DNA of 64,000 nucleotides from CAWFXC01 sp963819735 (GCA_963819735.1 CAWFXC010000001.1:124001-188000), one strand, 5' to 3'. Positions 52,035-61,885 are shown, numbered from the stretch's first letter. Numbers and translations are program-made. The notes: generated from the letters alone by a model not told the origin.

Positions 52035-52642
52035 CCGAGCGGGCAAACGGCATTGATCCACGCGCATTGTTCGGGGCGGTGCCGCCCATCTCCTCGCAGC
52101 TGCACCAACGATTCGTGGATCGAGCGACCGACGACGGCCTGGTCGACGTCGCCTACCGGACGATCGACACCCGCATCGGACCGTTGTTGCTCGCGGCATC
52201 GGCCGAGGGCCTCGTGCGTGTCGCGTTCGACTGCGAAGGCTTCGAGACCGTCCTCGCCGAGCTCGCCGACGCCGTCAGCCCGCGCGTGCTGAGTGCCCCC
52301 CGGCGGCTCGACGATGCCGCGGGGCAGATCGAGTCGTACCTGGCCGGAGCGCTGACCCGGTTCGAGCTCCCGGTCGACCTGCGCCTGGCCCACGGCTTCC
52401 GTCGCGACGTGTTGGAGCACCTCCGCACCATCCGCTACGGGCAGACGGAGAGCTACACGGTGGCGGCGCGCGGTGCCGGGCGCCCGGCGGCGGTGCGCGC
52501 CGCCGCCGGCGCCTGTTCACACAACCCGATTCCCCTGGTGATTCCGTGCCACCGCGTGGTGCGCAGTGACGGCAGCACCGGCGAGTACCGCGGCGGCCCC
52601 GCGGTCAAGCGCGATCTGCTGGCGATGGAATCCAGCACGTAG
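52031..52642 (+). CDS. ogt: Methylated-DNA-protein-cysteine methyltransferase
   Basis: A 203-residue suicide methyltransferase that removes O6-methylguanine. The acceptor is Cys173 in IPCHRVVRSDGS, with GGPAVKRDLL following. The helix-turn-helix region is YGQTESYTVAARGAGRPAAVRAAAG; the Glu/Ser substitutions of the usual GxxxSYxxLA motif are mild. An N-terminal extension of ~40 residues before YRTIDTRIGPLLLAAS has no clear domain. ATGA overlap with the sigma factor. Last gene of the operon. Confidence 0.94.
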   Translation: MTERANGIDPRALFGAVPPISSQLHQRFVDRATDDGLVDVAYRTIDTRIGPLLLAASAEGLVRVAFDCEGFETVLAELADAVSPRVLSAPRRLDDAAGQIESYLAGALTRFELPVDLRLAHGFRRDVLEHLRTIRYGQTESYTVAARGAGRPAAVRAAAGACSHNPIPLVIPCHRVVRSDGSTGEYRGGPAVKRDLLAMESST

Positions 52643-52694
52643 GTCGGCACGGTTCCGGAGTCTTCGACCGACTCTGCACCTGGCACCGGTCCGG

Positions 52695-53108
52695 TCACGC
52701 CGTTGGCGGGTGAACCAGCACAACCAGCCGCTTCGGGGCGAGGGCGCAATAGCTCTCGGTGATCAGCTCCGACACGTCGTCCCAGTCGACGTCGGCCGCG
52801 AGCACGATGCCGACGACGTCGCGCCGCCAGACGGGCTTGAAGAACGGTGGACCGGCGTGGCCGAGCACGTCGAGCTCGGTACCCGACGACGAGAACGTCA
52901 GCACGACGATCGGGCCCGGAGAACCGGCGGCCCGCGCGTACGCCGGTGGCCATCCCGCATCGATCGCCAGGACGTGCCCGAACGTCTTCGTGCGGATCCG
53001 CCACCGCGTGCCGACCCACGCTTCCTCTTCGTACGTCTCGGGCAGTGCCAGGCAGACCGACCGCAGTGCGGCGACCGTCTCGGCTGGGGCCTCGGCGCGC
53101 TCGGTCAC
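52695..53108 (-). CDS. MmcQ/YjbR family DNA-binding-like protein
   Basis: A 137-residue MmcQ/YjbR protein: LPETYEEEAWVGTRWRIRTKTFGHV and the end DWDDVSELITESYCALAPKRL are family typical, with a fold like double-wing DNA-binding domains but no proven role. GTG 53108 follows GGAGGGAGGACAC. Convergent with ogt. Confidence 0.87.
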   Translation of the reverse strand: MTERAEAPAETVAALRSVCLALPETYEEEAWVGTRWRIRTKTFGHVLAIDAGWPPAYARAAGSPGPIVVLTFSSSGTELDVLGHAGPPFFKPVWRRDVVGIVLAADVDWDDVSELITESYCALAPKRLVVLVHPPTA

Positions 53109-53243
53109 GTGTCCTCCCTCCCCTGCGCGATCCCGAGCAGGCAGTATGGACCGACACAGCCTGATCGAGGCCACCACCGGCGCCGAATGGGCCGATCCGC
53201 CCGACCGCCGCGCCGAATGTTCTGACGCAACTGGAGGGAAGCC

Positions 53244-54074
53244 ATGGTTACCGACCCACCCATCCGTCTCCTGGCCGACGGTCTCGTGTTCGGCGAGGGC
53301 CCGCGCTGGCGCGACGGCCGCCTCTGGTTCTCCGACATGCACGGCGAACGCGTCCATACCGTCGACATGGCGGGACGGCTCGAGACGGTGGTCGAAGTCC
53401 CCGGGCGACGACCCTCGGGCCTGGGTTTCCTGCCCGACGGATCGCTGCTGATCGTGTCGATGCTCGAACGCGAGATCCTGCGTTGGCGCGACGGAGAGCT
53501 GTCGGTGCACGCGGACCTGAGCGGTGTGGTCGAGAACGGCTGCAACGACATGGTCGTCGACGCGAGTGGACGCGCGTACGTCGGATCATTCCCCCGCCCA
53601 CCCGCACCAGGGGTCATCGCGCTGGTGGAGCCCGACGGCACGGCGCGGGTCGTGGCCGAAGACCTGCAGTTCCCCAACGGCATGGTGATCACCGCGGCCG
53701 GGTCGCTCATCGCGGCCGAGTCGCTCGGGAAGTGCTTCACCGAGTTCACGATCGGGGCCGACGGCTCGCTCGACGACCGCCGACGCTTCGCCGACACCCA
53801 GCCGAACACACCCGACGGCATCTGTCTCGACGCCGAGGGCGCGGTCTGGGGATCGATGACGATGAACGGCACGTTCGTGCGGATCGCCCGCGGCGGCGAG
53901 GTGCTCGACACGGTGTCGCTCCCCGACCGGTTCGCGATCGCCTGCGCGCTCGGCGGACCCGACGGGCACACCCTGTTCATGCTGAGCGCCGACACCTACA
54001 CGCCCGACCGCGACCACTCCGTCCGCCAGGGCACCCTGCACGCCGTGGAGGTACCGGTACCGGCCGCAGGCTGA
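53244..54074 (+). CDS. SMP-30/gluconolactonase/LRE family protein
   Basis: A 276-residue six-bladed beta-propeller lactonase. Metal-site residues are seen in FGEGPRW (Glu18), FPNGM (Asn) and NTPDGICLDAEG (Asp). Family members hydrolyse sugar or aryl lactones using a divalent metal. CTGGAGGGAAGCC is a good ribosome site. The 12-mer AATGTTCTGACG upstream matches the P450 operator at 4237-4248. Divergent from MmcQ. Confidence 0.88.
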   Translation: MVTDPPIRLLADGLVFGEGPRWRDGRLWFSDMHGERVHTVDMAGRLETVVEVPGRRPSGLGFLPDGSLLIVSMLEREILRWRDGELSVHADLSGVVENGCNDMVVDASGRAYVGSFPRPPAPGVIALVEPDGTARVVAEDLQFPNGMVITAAGSLIAAESLGKCFTEFTIGADGSLDDRRRFADTQPNTPDGICLDAEGAVWGSMTMNGTFVRIARGGEVLDTVSLPDRFAIACALGGPDGHTLFMLSADTYTPDRDHSVRQGTLHAVEVPVPAAG

Positions 54075-54100
54075 TCACGCGAGCATCGCAGCGCGGAGGA

Positions 54101-55812
54101 TCAGTCCTCGACGAACGTGTTCTCCGCCCCGCGACCACGTGCTTCATTATCTTGCCCGATGCAGTCCGGGGCAGCAGCTCGGTGCGGATCTCCACGACCG
54201 CGGGCACCTTGTACGACGCGAGCTCCGCGGCACAGAACGCTTGCAGCTCGGCCGCGTCGACCTCCGCGCCTTCGCGCACGACCACTACTGCTTTCACCTC
54301 TTGCCCGAACGTCGCGCTGTCGATGCCGTACACCGCGGCCTCGATCACCTCGGGGTGCTCGTCGAGGCGGTTCTCGATCTCGAACGGGTAGATGTTCTCG
54401 CCGCCGCGGATGATGAGGTCGCGCATGCGCGTCGAGATGAACAGCACCCCGCCCTCGAGCCGGCCGAAGTCGCCGGTTCGGACCCAACGGCCGGGGCGCA
54501 TCGCCTCTGCGTCGGCCGCCGGATTGTCCCAGTAGGAGATCATGTTCTGCCAGCTGCGCACCTCGATGTTCCCGGACTCGCCGTCGGATAGCACGGCGCC
54601 GAGGTCGTCGGTGATACGGATCGACACCGTGGGGTACGCGGTGCCCGACGCGTCGGGCGCGGCGCGCAGCATCCAGTGCGAGGCGTTCGTGATGAGCCCC
54701 GTCTCCGTGGAGCCGTAGCCGCTGGTCGTGGTGCCGACGAGGTGCGGGAACATCTCCTCGACCCGGTCCATGACCGCCGGCGGGGTCGCAGAGCCGCCGA
54801 CGTTGATGTTCCAGATCTGCTTCGGGTCGACCGAGATCGCGTCGGGATGCTCGAGCAGGCGCATCACGTGCGCGGTGCCGCCGCCCCACTGGTTGATGCC
54901 CTCCTGCTTCGTGAGCTCGATCACGCGACCGGGATCGAAGCGGCCGAGTGGCCACACGCTCTTCGCGCCCAACGCCACGCACCCCACGATCGTGGACAGC
55001 CCCGACACGTGGAACAGCGGGTACACCGCGAGGCGCGTGGGCGGCAGTCGGTCACTGCCGCTGACGCCCTTCGCCGCTGCGTCACCGGGCGTGACACCGG
55101 CCAGGAACATGGCGCGCGCCGCGCTGTACGGCTGCATCTGGATGTACGACAGCACACACCGGTGCGAGAGCACCGCGGCCTTGGGCCGACCGGTCGTGCC
55201 GCTCGTGAACAGCAGCTCGAACGGGTCGTCTTCCGCGATCTCGACGGCGGGGAGCTCGGTCACCCCGGCGACGGGCACCGACGCCCACTCGCGCTCGATC
55301 ACCACGGTCCGCACGCCCGGGTCGCCTTCGAGGCGCGCGTGACGCTTCTCGTCCATGACGAGCAGCGTCGGCGTCGTCAGGTCGATCGCGTTGCGCATCT
55401 CGCTGCCCGTCCACCATCCGTTCATCGCGACCAGCACCGCGTCGAGCACCGCGCACGCCCAGAACGTGAGCACCCACTCCGGGCAGTTCGCCGCGCAGAT
55501 GGCGACCCGGTCGCCCTTGCCGACGCCGTAACGGTCGCGCAGGCCCGCCGCGACCTCCGCCACCTCGCGCACCAGGCCGGCGCACGTCGACCGGCGTCCG
55601 TCGGACCACACGTAGACCTCGCGGTCACCGTAGGTCGCGGCGCCGTAGAGCAGCTGCTCCCGCAGATTGCGGTGCCGGTTGGCGAACACCAGCATCCGTT
55701 CCCCGAGCACGTCGTCTTCGACGGTCTCGAACGGCGCGCCCGGCGCGGTGAGCGCGGCGTCGGCGGCGAAGATCTTGGCGAGACGTGGGTCGGCCTCGAG
55801 GGGGTTGGCCAT
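54101..55812 (-). CDS. Acyl-CoA synthetase (AMP-dependent ligase), end frameshifted
   Basis: About 570 residues of an adenylate-forming fatty-acid-type CoA ligase. The AMP motif is LLFTSGTTGRPKAAVLSH, then SGYGSTETG, WVRTGDFG and the C-terminal catalytic Lys in LPRTASGKIMK. Near 54128 one G of a G-run seems missing: the uninterrupted frame would add ~40 unlikely residues and run into the SMP-30 gene, whereas the other frame ends normally (GAENTFVED). It starts one base before the stop of the upstream ligase gene (TGATG). Substrate unknown. Confidence 0.88.
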
Positions 55813-57446
55813 CAGCCCAGTTCCTCGAGCGTGCCGTCGCGCAGCTGCTGGCGCAGCCGGAACTTCTGGACCTTCCCTGATGGCGTGCGGGGGAAATCGG
55901 CGACCGCGTGGATCGACTCGGGCCATTTCTGTTTGGCGAGCCCCACCGCCGCGAGGTGCTCACCCACCTCGGCGAGGGTCGGCGTCGCCGATCCTTCACG
56001 CACGCGCACGATTGCCGCCGCGTGCTCCCCGAGGCGCACGTCGGGCGCCGCGACCACGGCGACCTCGAGGATCGCGTCGAGTCCGAGGACCTGTTCCTCG
56101 ACTTCCTGTGCGCTGATGTTCTCGCCGCCGCGGATGATGACGTCGGAGATCCGGTCGGTGATGGTGAGGTAGCCGTCGTCGTCGAGCACGCCCACGTCAC
56201 CCGTGCGGTACCACCCGTCGTCGTCGAACGCCTGGCGGGTGAGGTCGGCGTCGGTGTACCCCATGCAGAGGTCGGGACCGCGACTGAAGATCTCGCCGTC
56301 GTCGTCGAGGCGCATCTCCACTCCGGGCAACGGGTGACCGTCGGTGAGCAGGCGCTTCGACTCCGGCTCGTCGACTAGCGACGTCGTGATCGATGGGTGC
56401 TCGGTGCTGCCGTACGCGCGGTAGAGACGGATCCCGAGCCGCGCCGCACGTTCGGCCACGGGGGCCGGGATCGGTGACCCCCCGAGCCCCATGAACGGGA
56501 TCAGGCGGATGTGCTCCTCGGTGCAGTCGGGATGGTCCAGCAGGCTGGTGAGGAAGTAGGTGGCGCCCCCGGCGACGCCGAGTACACATTCGAGCATCAA
56601 CCGCAGCACTTCACCGGGATCCCATTGGTCGAGGAGGTTGACCGGCTGGTCGCGCAGCAACGGCACGAGCAACGCGTTCCCCATCCCCATGAAGTGCCCG
56701 ACCGGCGTGCCGACGATCTGCGCCGGACCACCCAACGGGTACATGTAGTCGAGTTGGCGGATCTCGCACAGGATCGTCCGGTGCGAGTGGACGACGCCTT
56801 TCGGGTCACGCGTCGTCCCCGAGGTGAACGCGATGATGGCGGGCGACGCGGGATCGACCACCGCCGGTGCGGCCAGGGGCTCGGCGTCGAGCGCAGCCGC
56901 GAACGGCTCGGCCGGCCCGGGAAGCTCGCTCGCCGGCGTGTCGCCGACCACCAGCCAGTGGGTGCCGTCGCCCTCGCGCACCAGCCCGTCGTAGAGGGCG
57001 AGGTGGTCGGAGCGGCCGAACCGGTCCGCGGTGATGACGACATCGGGCTGGATGACCCCGTGGATGTACCCGACCTCCTTCGCCCCGTAGAAGTGCACGA
57101 CCGGCACGACCACCGCGCCGAGGTAGGCGGCGGCGAAGAACGAGATCGCCGCCTCCACCGAGTTCGGCAGCTGCACCATCACGACGTCGCCCACGCCGAC
57201 GCCGCGCGCCGCCAGCGACGACGCCAGCGACCGGGCGGCGCGGTCGACGTCACCGAAGGTGCCGGACCACGGCCGGGTCTTCGAGTGCACATTGAACTCC
57301 GTCGCGTGCAACCGCGAGAGACCTTCGGCGATCGTCCCGCCGAGCGTCGCGTCGGTCCACCAACCGTCGGCGACGTAACGGTCGACGAGCGCCGCCGGAA
57401 CGGGTCTCGGCGACCATTGGTCCCAAGTGCTGCCGTGGTCGACCAT
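55812..57446 (-). CDS. Acyl-CoA synthetase (AMP-dependent ligase)
   Basis: A 544-residue adenylate-forming ligase. The AMP-binding loop reads AFTSGTTRDPKGVVHSHR, YRAYGSTEHPSI gives the second motif, WYRTGDVG the third and PRTPSGKVQKF the catalytic Lys. AAGGGGGAGCAC precedes the ATG. Two ligases coupled in tandem suggest activation of two related acids in one pathway. Divergent from the second P450 gene, whose start is 190 bases away. Confidence 0.93.
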   Translation of the reverse strand: MVDHGSTWDQWSPRPVPAALVDRYVADGWWTDATLGGTIAEGLSRLHATEFNVHSKTRPWSGTFGDVDRAARSLASSLAARGVGVGDVVMVQLPNSVEAAISFFAAAYLGAVVVPVVHFYGAKEVGYIHGVIQPDVVITADRFGRSDHLALYDGLVREGDGTHWLVVGDTPASELPGPAEPFAAALDAEPLAAPAVVDPASPAIIAFTSGTTRDPKGVVHSHRTILCEIRQLDYMYPLGGPAQIVGTPVGHFMGMGNALLVPLLRDQPVNLLDQWDPGEVLRLMLECVLGVAGGATYFLTSLLDHPDCTEEHIRLIPFMGLGGSPIPAPVAERAARLGIRLYRAYGSTEHPSITTSLVDEPESKRLLTDGHPLPGVEMRLDDDGEIFSRGPDLCMGYTDADLTRQAFDDDGWYRTGDVGVLDDDGYLTITDRISDVIIRGGENISAQEVEEQVLGLDAILEVAVVAAPDVRLGEHAAAIVRVREGSATPTLAEVGEHLAAVGLAKQKWPESIHAVADFPRTPSGKVQKFRLRQQLRDGTLEELG

Positions 57447-57635
57447 GTGCTCCCCCTTGGCCGTCGCCGACGCGTGCGGCGAACTCCTCGTTGCGCACCC
57501 CGTGGTGGCGAAGGCACTGAAACCGGCACGGTACTCCGCCGCGCGCGTCGGGATGGGGGCCGGTGCCGACGCCGGTCGGGGTACGGTGAGACGAAGGCCG
57601 TCGCGGCCGAAGCCTGATCGAGAGGACGGCGCGCA

Positions 57636-58835
57636 ATGACGATCACGAACGAGAGCGAGATCTACTACGACCCGTTCGACAAGACGATCGACAAGGACCC
57701 GCACCCGCTCTGGAAGCGGATGCGCGACGAGGCGCCGCTCTACTACAACGAGAAGTTCGACTTCTTCGCGTTGAGCCGCTACGACGACGTCGAGAAGGCC
57801 CTCGTCGATTGGGACACCTACCGTTCGGGCAAGGGGTCGACGCTCGAGGTGATCATGGCGGGCTTCGACATCCCGCCCGGCCTGATCCTGTTCGAAGACC
57901 CACCCGTCCACGACGTGCACCGCGGCCTGCTCTCGCGCGTGTTCACGCCGAAGGCGATGACCGCGATCGAGCCGAAGGTGCGCGAGTTCTGCGCCCGTAC
58001 CCTCGACCCCCTCGTCGACGCCGACGGCTTCGACTTCATCGCCGACCTCGGTGCGGTCATGCCGATGCTCACCATCGGGATGCTCCTCGGCATCCCGGAA
58101 GAAGACCAGGTTGCGATCCGCGACCGGATCGACGAGGGACTGCGCCTCGGCGACGACACCGATGTGCCGACGGGCGACCTCGCGATGGCCGGCGCCGAGC
58201 TCTTCTCCGACTACATCGACTGGCGGGCCGAGCACCCGTCCGACGACCTCATGACCCAGCTGCTCAACGCCGAGTTCGAGGACGAGACGGGCACCACGCG
58301 CAAGCTCTCCCGGATCGAGGTGGTCACCTACGTGATGCTCCTCGCCGGCGCCGGGAACGAAACGACCACCCGGTTGATCGGCTGGACCGGCAAGTTGCTC
58401 GCCGAGTACCCCGACCAACGGCGCGAGCTCGCGGCCGACCGTTCGCTCGTCCCCCAGGCGATCGAGGAGATCCTGCGCATGGAGGCGCCGTCACCCGTGC
58501 AGGCGCGCACTGTCAAACACGACGTCGAGTACTACGGGCAGACGGTGTCCGAGGGCCGCGTGATGGTGATCCTGAACGGGTCCGGGAACCGCGACGACCG
58601 TCACTTCCCGAACGGCGACCGCCTCGACATCCATCGCACGATCGATCACCACCTGAGCTTCGGGTACGGGCTCCACTTCTGTCTCGGTGCCGCCCTCGCG
58701 CGACTCGAAGGGCGCGTCGCCCTCGACGAGGTCCTCAAGCGCTGGACCGACTGGGACGTCGACTGGGACAACGCCAAACAGGCCCACACCCCGACCGTGC
58801 GCGGTTGGGAACGCCTGCCCGTGATCACCCGCTAG
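57636..58835 (+). CDS. Cytochrome P450
   Basis: A 399-residue soluble P450: AGAGNETTTR in the I-helix, ExxR in IEEILRMEAP and haem loop FGYGLHFCLG with Cys349. The end HTPTVRGWERLPV is typical of an actinobacterial subfamily whose substrates are mostly unknown. GAGAGGACGGCGCGCA precedes the ATG. Divergent from the two ligases, so it likely oxidises the same substrate. Confidence 0.94.
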   Translation: MTITNESEIYYDPFDKTIDKDPHPLWKRMRDEAPLYYNEKFDFFALSRYDDVEKALVDWDTYRSGKGSTLEVIMAGFDIPPGLILFEDPPVHDVHRGLLSRVFTPKAMTAIEPKVREFCARTLDPLVDADGFDFIADLGAVMPMLTIGMLLGIPEEDQVAIRDRIDEGLRLGDDTDVPTGDLAMAGAELFSDYIDWRAEHPSDDLMTQLLNAEFEDETGTTRKLSRIEVVTYVMLLAGAGNETTTRLIGWTGKLLAEYPDQRRELAADRSLVPQAIEEILRMEAPSPVQARTVKHDVEYYGQTVSEGRVMVILNGSGNRDDRHFPNGDRLDIHRTIDHHLSFGYGLHFCLGAALARLEGRVALDEVLKRWTDWDVDWDNAKQAHTPTVRGWERLPVITR

Positions 58836-58864
58836 CGGGAACCGCCGCCGACGGCACGGACGCG

Positions 58865-59809
58865 TCAGAGGAGGAGCAGCGGCGGCAGGGTGCGGGTGGT
58901 GAGAAGGTCCTGGCCGATGCCCTTCGTGAGGGTCGCGTTGGCGCCGAACAGCTGGTCGAGGACGAGGATGCGCCGTATGTAGCGGTGCAGTTCGTGCTCG
59001 GTCGTGAACCCGATCCCGGCGAGGACCTGCTGGCAGTGGCGGGCCACCGTGCGGGCGCCGCGCCCGGCGGAGGCCTTGGCCATCGCCGCCGCCACCGGGG
59101 TCGGTTCGATCCAGGCGGCGTCGAGCAGCGCGCTCGCGGTCTCGATCGCCACCAACGTCTCGGCAAGGCGGTGGCGGATGGCTTGGAACTGGGCGATGGG
59201 CTGACCGAACTGGATCCGCTCGAGCGCGTGTTCACGGGCCAAGGCCAGCGCGGTACGGGATGCACCGACGAGCTGGTGGGCGACCGCGAGTTGGCCCAGC
59301 CTGACCGCGGCGGTCCAGTCGACGGGCGTGACTTCCCCTGCATCGACCGTGCCGTCGACCTCGACGAGCCCGAACTCGGGGTCGACGCCGCCGACCCGAC
59401 TCACGGTGAGCGAGGACGAGTCGACCACCGCCGCCTCGTGCGCGTCGCCGGCCCGGGCGACCACCAGTGCCGACGGACGCGCCGCGGTCGCGAGACCGCC
59501 GACGACGAGCCGGTCCTGCTCGAGCTCCGCGGGCGCGCGCAAGTGCCCGATCGCGGGCAGCACGAACGCGGTGTCGTCGTCGAGCGATAGATCGAGCGCC
59601 GACGCGAGCACGTGGTCGAGCGCCGACGACGTCGCGCCGCACTCGCCCTGGAGCTCGAACAGCGTCGACACTGCCGCGCGCGGGTCGAACGACAACGCGT
59701 CGATCCAGCCCAACTCGGCGAGCGCGGCGTCGAGCGCGTCACCGTTGTATTGCTCGGTGGCGGCGCGCAGGCTCCGCTCGAAGAGCTCGAGGTCGCTGCC
59801 TTCGATCAT
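58865..59809 (-). CDS. Acyl-CoA dehydrogenase subunit, short type
   Basis: A 314-residue acyl-CoA dehydrogenase-like protein, shorter than usual, of the kind that forms heterotetramers with a full-length partner (as ChsE1-ChsE2 or FadE28-FadE29 in steroid-degrading actinobacteria). The C-terminal helices are clear (GASRTALALAREHALERIQFGQPIAQFQAIRHRLAE, then QQVLAGIGFTTEHELHRYIRR). It overlaps the full-length subunit by ATGA, supporting an alpha2beta2 complex. Confidence 0.87.
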   Translation of the reverse strand: MIEGSDLELFERSLRAATEQYNGDALDAALAELGWIDALSFDPRAAVSTLFELQGECGATSSALDHVLASALDLSLDDDTAFVLPAIGHLRAPAELEQDRLVVGGLATAARPSALVVARAGDAHEAAVVDSSSLTVSRVGGVDPEFGLVEVDGTVDAGEVTPVDWTAAVRLGQLAVAHQLVGASRTALALAREHALERIQFGQPIAQFQAIRHRLAETLVAIETASALLDAAWIEPTPVAAAMAKASAGRGARTVARHCQQVLAGIGFTTEHELHRYIRRILVLDQLFGANATLTKGIGQDLLTTRTLPPLLLL

Positions 59810-60933
59810 CGGTCGTTCCCGAGGTCGAGCAGCCGACGGGCGATGATGTTGCGTTGGATCTCGGAGCTCCCGCCGTAGATGCTGGCCGCACGCGAGTAGA
59901 GGAACTCCGTGCGCCAGTGGTCGTGCACGACGTCGTCGTCGACCGTCACCGCCGCGGGCAGCGCCTCGGCCACGAGGTCGAACAGGGCCTGCTCCGCCGT
60001 GGCCAGGAGCACCTTGTCGATCGAGGTCTCCGCGCCGAGCGTTCCACCTTCGGCCAGACGGTGTTGCGTCGCGCGCGAACGCGCCCGGAACGCGAACACG
60101 AGCTGCGCCACCTCACCCAGCTTCGCCGGGTCGATCAGGTCGGCATCCGCCTGCCGCAACAGCTGCGCCAGCCGCTGGTACAGGTACGCGGTGCGTTGCC
60201 ACAACGCCGCGCTCCGCTCGTACGGCAGGAGATCCATCGCGAACGACCAACCCTTGTCGGCCTCGCCGAGCGTGCGGTCGAACGGAACGAGCACCCCGTC
60301 GAAGAAGACCTCCGAGAACTCGGGCTCGCCGTGCATCGTCTCGATGGGCCGGATCACGATCCCCGGGCTGTCCATGTCGACGAACAACGCGGTGATCCCC
60401 CGATGCGCCGACTCGAGCGTGCCCGTGCGCGTCAGCAACACACATCGCTGCGCGAACTGCGCCAGGCTCGTCCACACCTTCTGACCGGTGACCTCCCACC
60501 CGTCGTCGGTCGCCACCGCCCGGCACGTGAGCGCCCCGAGGTTGCTCCCGGTTCCCGGCTCGGAGAACCCCTGACACCACATCTCGTCCCCCCGGAGCAA
60601 CGGCGGGATCATCGCCGCCGACAACTCCGGCGCGAACGTCACCATCGACGGACCGAGCACCTCGGGCAACGAATAGATGCCCGAGTAGACGAGATCACGC
60701 GCCACGAGCGCCTCACTGAAGCACGCCCGCAACAACGCCGAACCCCCGAGACCGCCCACGTGCTCGGGCCAGCCGTAGCGAGCCCAGCCGGCATCAAAGG
60801 TGAGGCGGCGGACCTTGGCGATCTGCTCCACCTGCTCCGCCAGCGACCCGGCGCCTTCATACTCGGGAGCCAGCTCCGCCGCGTGATCCTCCAGCCAGGC
60901 GTCGAGAGCGACCCTGAACTCTTCCAGCTCCAC
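59806..60933 (-). CDS. Acyl-CoA dehydrogenase, full-length subunit
   Basis: A 375-residue acyl-CoA dehydrogenase carrying the FAD site: MWCQGFSEPGTGSNLGALTCRA and GQKVWTSLAQFAQRCVLLTRT are the flavin and substrate strands, and IYGGSSEIQRNIIARRLL the C-terminal signature. GTG 60933 is chosen because AGGAGG precedes it; ATG 60978 would overlap the crotonase stop by ATGA and cannot be excluded. With the short subunit it likely forms a heterotetramer oxidising a bulky side-chain acyl-CoA, passing electrons to ETF. Confidence 0.9.
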   Translation of the reverse strand: MELEEFRVALDAWLEDHAAELAPEYEGAGSLAEQVEQIAKVRRLTFDAGWARYGWPEHVGGLGGSALLRACFSEALVARDLVYSGIYSLPEVLGPSMVTFAPELSAAMIPPLLRGDEMWCQGFSEPGTGSNLGALTCRAVATDDGWEVTGQKVWTSLAQFAQRCVLLTRTGTLESAHRGITALFVDMDSPGIVIRPIETMHGEPEFSEVFFDGVLVPFDRTLGEADKGWSFAMDLLPYERSAALWQRTAYLYQRLAQLLRQADADLIDPAKLGEVAQLVFAFRARSRATQHRLAEGGTLGAETSIDKVLLATAEQALFDLVAEALPAAVTVDDDVVHDHWRTEFLYSRAASIYGGSSEIQRNIIARRLLDLGNDR

Positions 60934-60974
60934 ACCGCCTCCTGACGCTGCGACGTCCGTCCGTGGGTGGACGG

Positions 60975-61766
60975 TCATCCTCGCGGTTTGCGGTGGAGCA
61001 TACGGTCGAGATTCGCCCGGAACGCCGGTTCGTCGAACGACTCGCTCTCCACGCCCAACGCGTCGTCGAGCACGGAGGCGACAGCGGCCTGCACCGCCCG
61101 ACCGAGCAGCGCCTTCGTCTCGCGCACCGCTTGCGGCGGCAGCGCGGCCATCCGCGTCGCGAGCTCGAGCGCCACCTCGACCGACGTTCCGGTGGGCACC
61201 ACCCGATTCGCGATGCCGATGCGCACCGCTTCCTCGGCCGACACGCGGTCGCCGAGCAGGATGTACTCCTTCGCGCGCAACAAGCTCGTGAGCATCGGCC
61301 ACAGCAACGCGCCGCCATCGGCCGCGACGAGGCCGAGCGCGACGTGCGGGTCGGCGAAATACGCCTGCTCCTCCACGACGACGACATCGCTCATCGAGGC
61401 CAGGCTGCAGCCCAGCCCCACGGCCGGACCGTTCACCGCCGCGATGATCGGGACCCGCACCGACGTCATCCCGCGCACGATGACGGCCGCTTCCGCCATG
61501 ATCGACGCCCGCAGTGCAGGGTCGGCGGTCATGCGCTCGAGGAGATTCAGGTCGCCACCACCGCAGAAGGCGGCACCCGCACCGGTGATCACGATCGCGC
61601 GCACGTCCGGGTCGGCATCGAGGTCGACCCAGACCGTCGCCAGTTCCCCGTGCAGCTCCTCGTTGGCGGCGTTGAACGCCTCGGGGCGATTCAGCGTGAC
61701 CAGCCGCACCGCATCGCGCTCCTCGATGCTGATCTCGCCGTGCGGCCCACGTTTCGATTCCACCAC
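60975..61766 (-). CDS. Enoyl-CoA hydratase/isomerase family protein
   Basis: A 263-residue crotonase: LNRPEAFNAANEELH, FCGGGDLNLLERM and GPAVGLGCSLASMSD form the CoA pocket, and ADPHVALGLVAADGGALLW replaces the catalytic Glu motif. First gene of a hydratase / acyl-CoA dehydrogenase operon, the opposite direction to the DUF35-thiolase pair. GTG 61766 or 61763 is likely. Confidence 0.9.
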   Translation of the reverse strand: MVESKRGPHGEISIEERDAVRLVTLNRPEAFNAANEELHGELATVWVDLDADPDVRAIVITGAGAAFCGGGDLNLLERMTADPALRASIMAEAAVIVRGMTSVRVPIIAAVNGPAVGLGCSLASMSDVVVVEEQAYFADPHVALGLVAADGGALLWPMLTSLLRAKEYILLGDRVSAEEAVRIGIANRVVPTGTSVEVALELATRMAALPPQAVRETKALLGRAVQAAVASVLDDALGVESESFDEPAFRANLDRMLHRKPRG

Positions 61767-61844
61767 GAGTCCACGCTTTCTCGATCGCTCCCGACCGGGT
61801 CGGTGCACGGGTGGCCCGCGCCGTTCGCCCGAGCCACTGGGCGT

Positions 61845-61885
61845 TCAGTAACTTGATCTTCTCTAATTTGACGTCGATGTTACAG
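61845..61885. promoter_or_regulatory. A/T-rich bidirectional promoter region
   Basis: The only A/T-rich stretch between the crotonase/dehydrogenase operon and the DUF35-thiolase pair. It contains GTAAC and GTTAC as distant inverted arms and possible hexamers such as TAATTT, but no clean -35/-10 pair on either strand. Confidence 0.4.

Noticed and set aside
53977..54100. Uninterrupted C-terminal extension of the first acyl-CoA synthetase
   Set aside because: It would run into the SMP-30 gene and is basic and low in homology; a one-base slip gives the normal ligase end at 54101.
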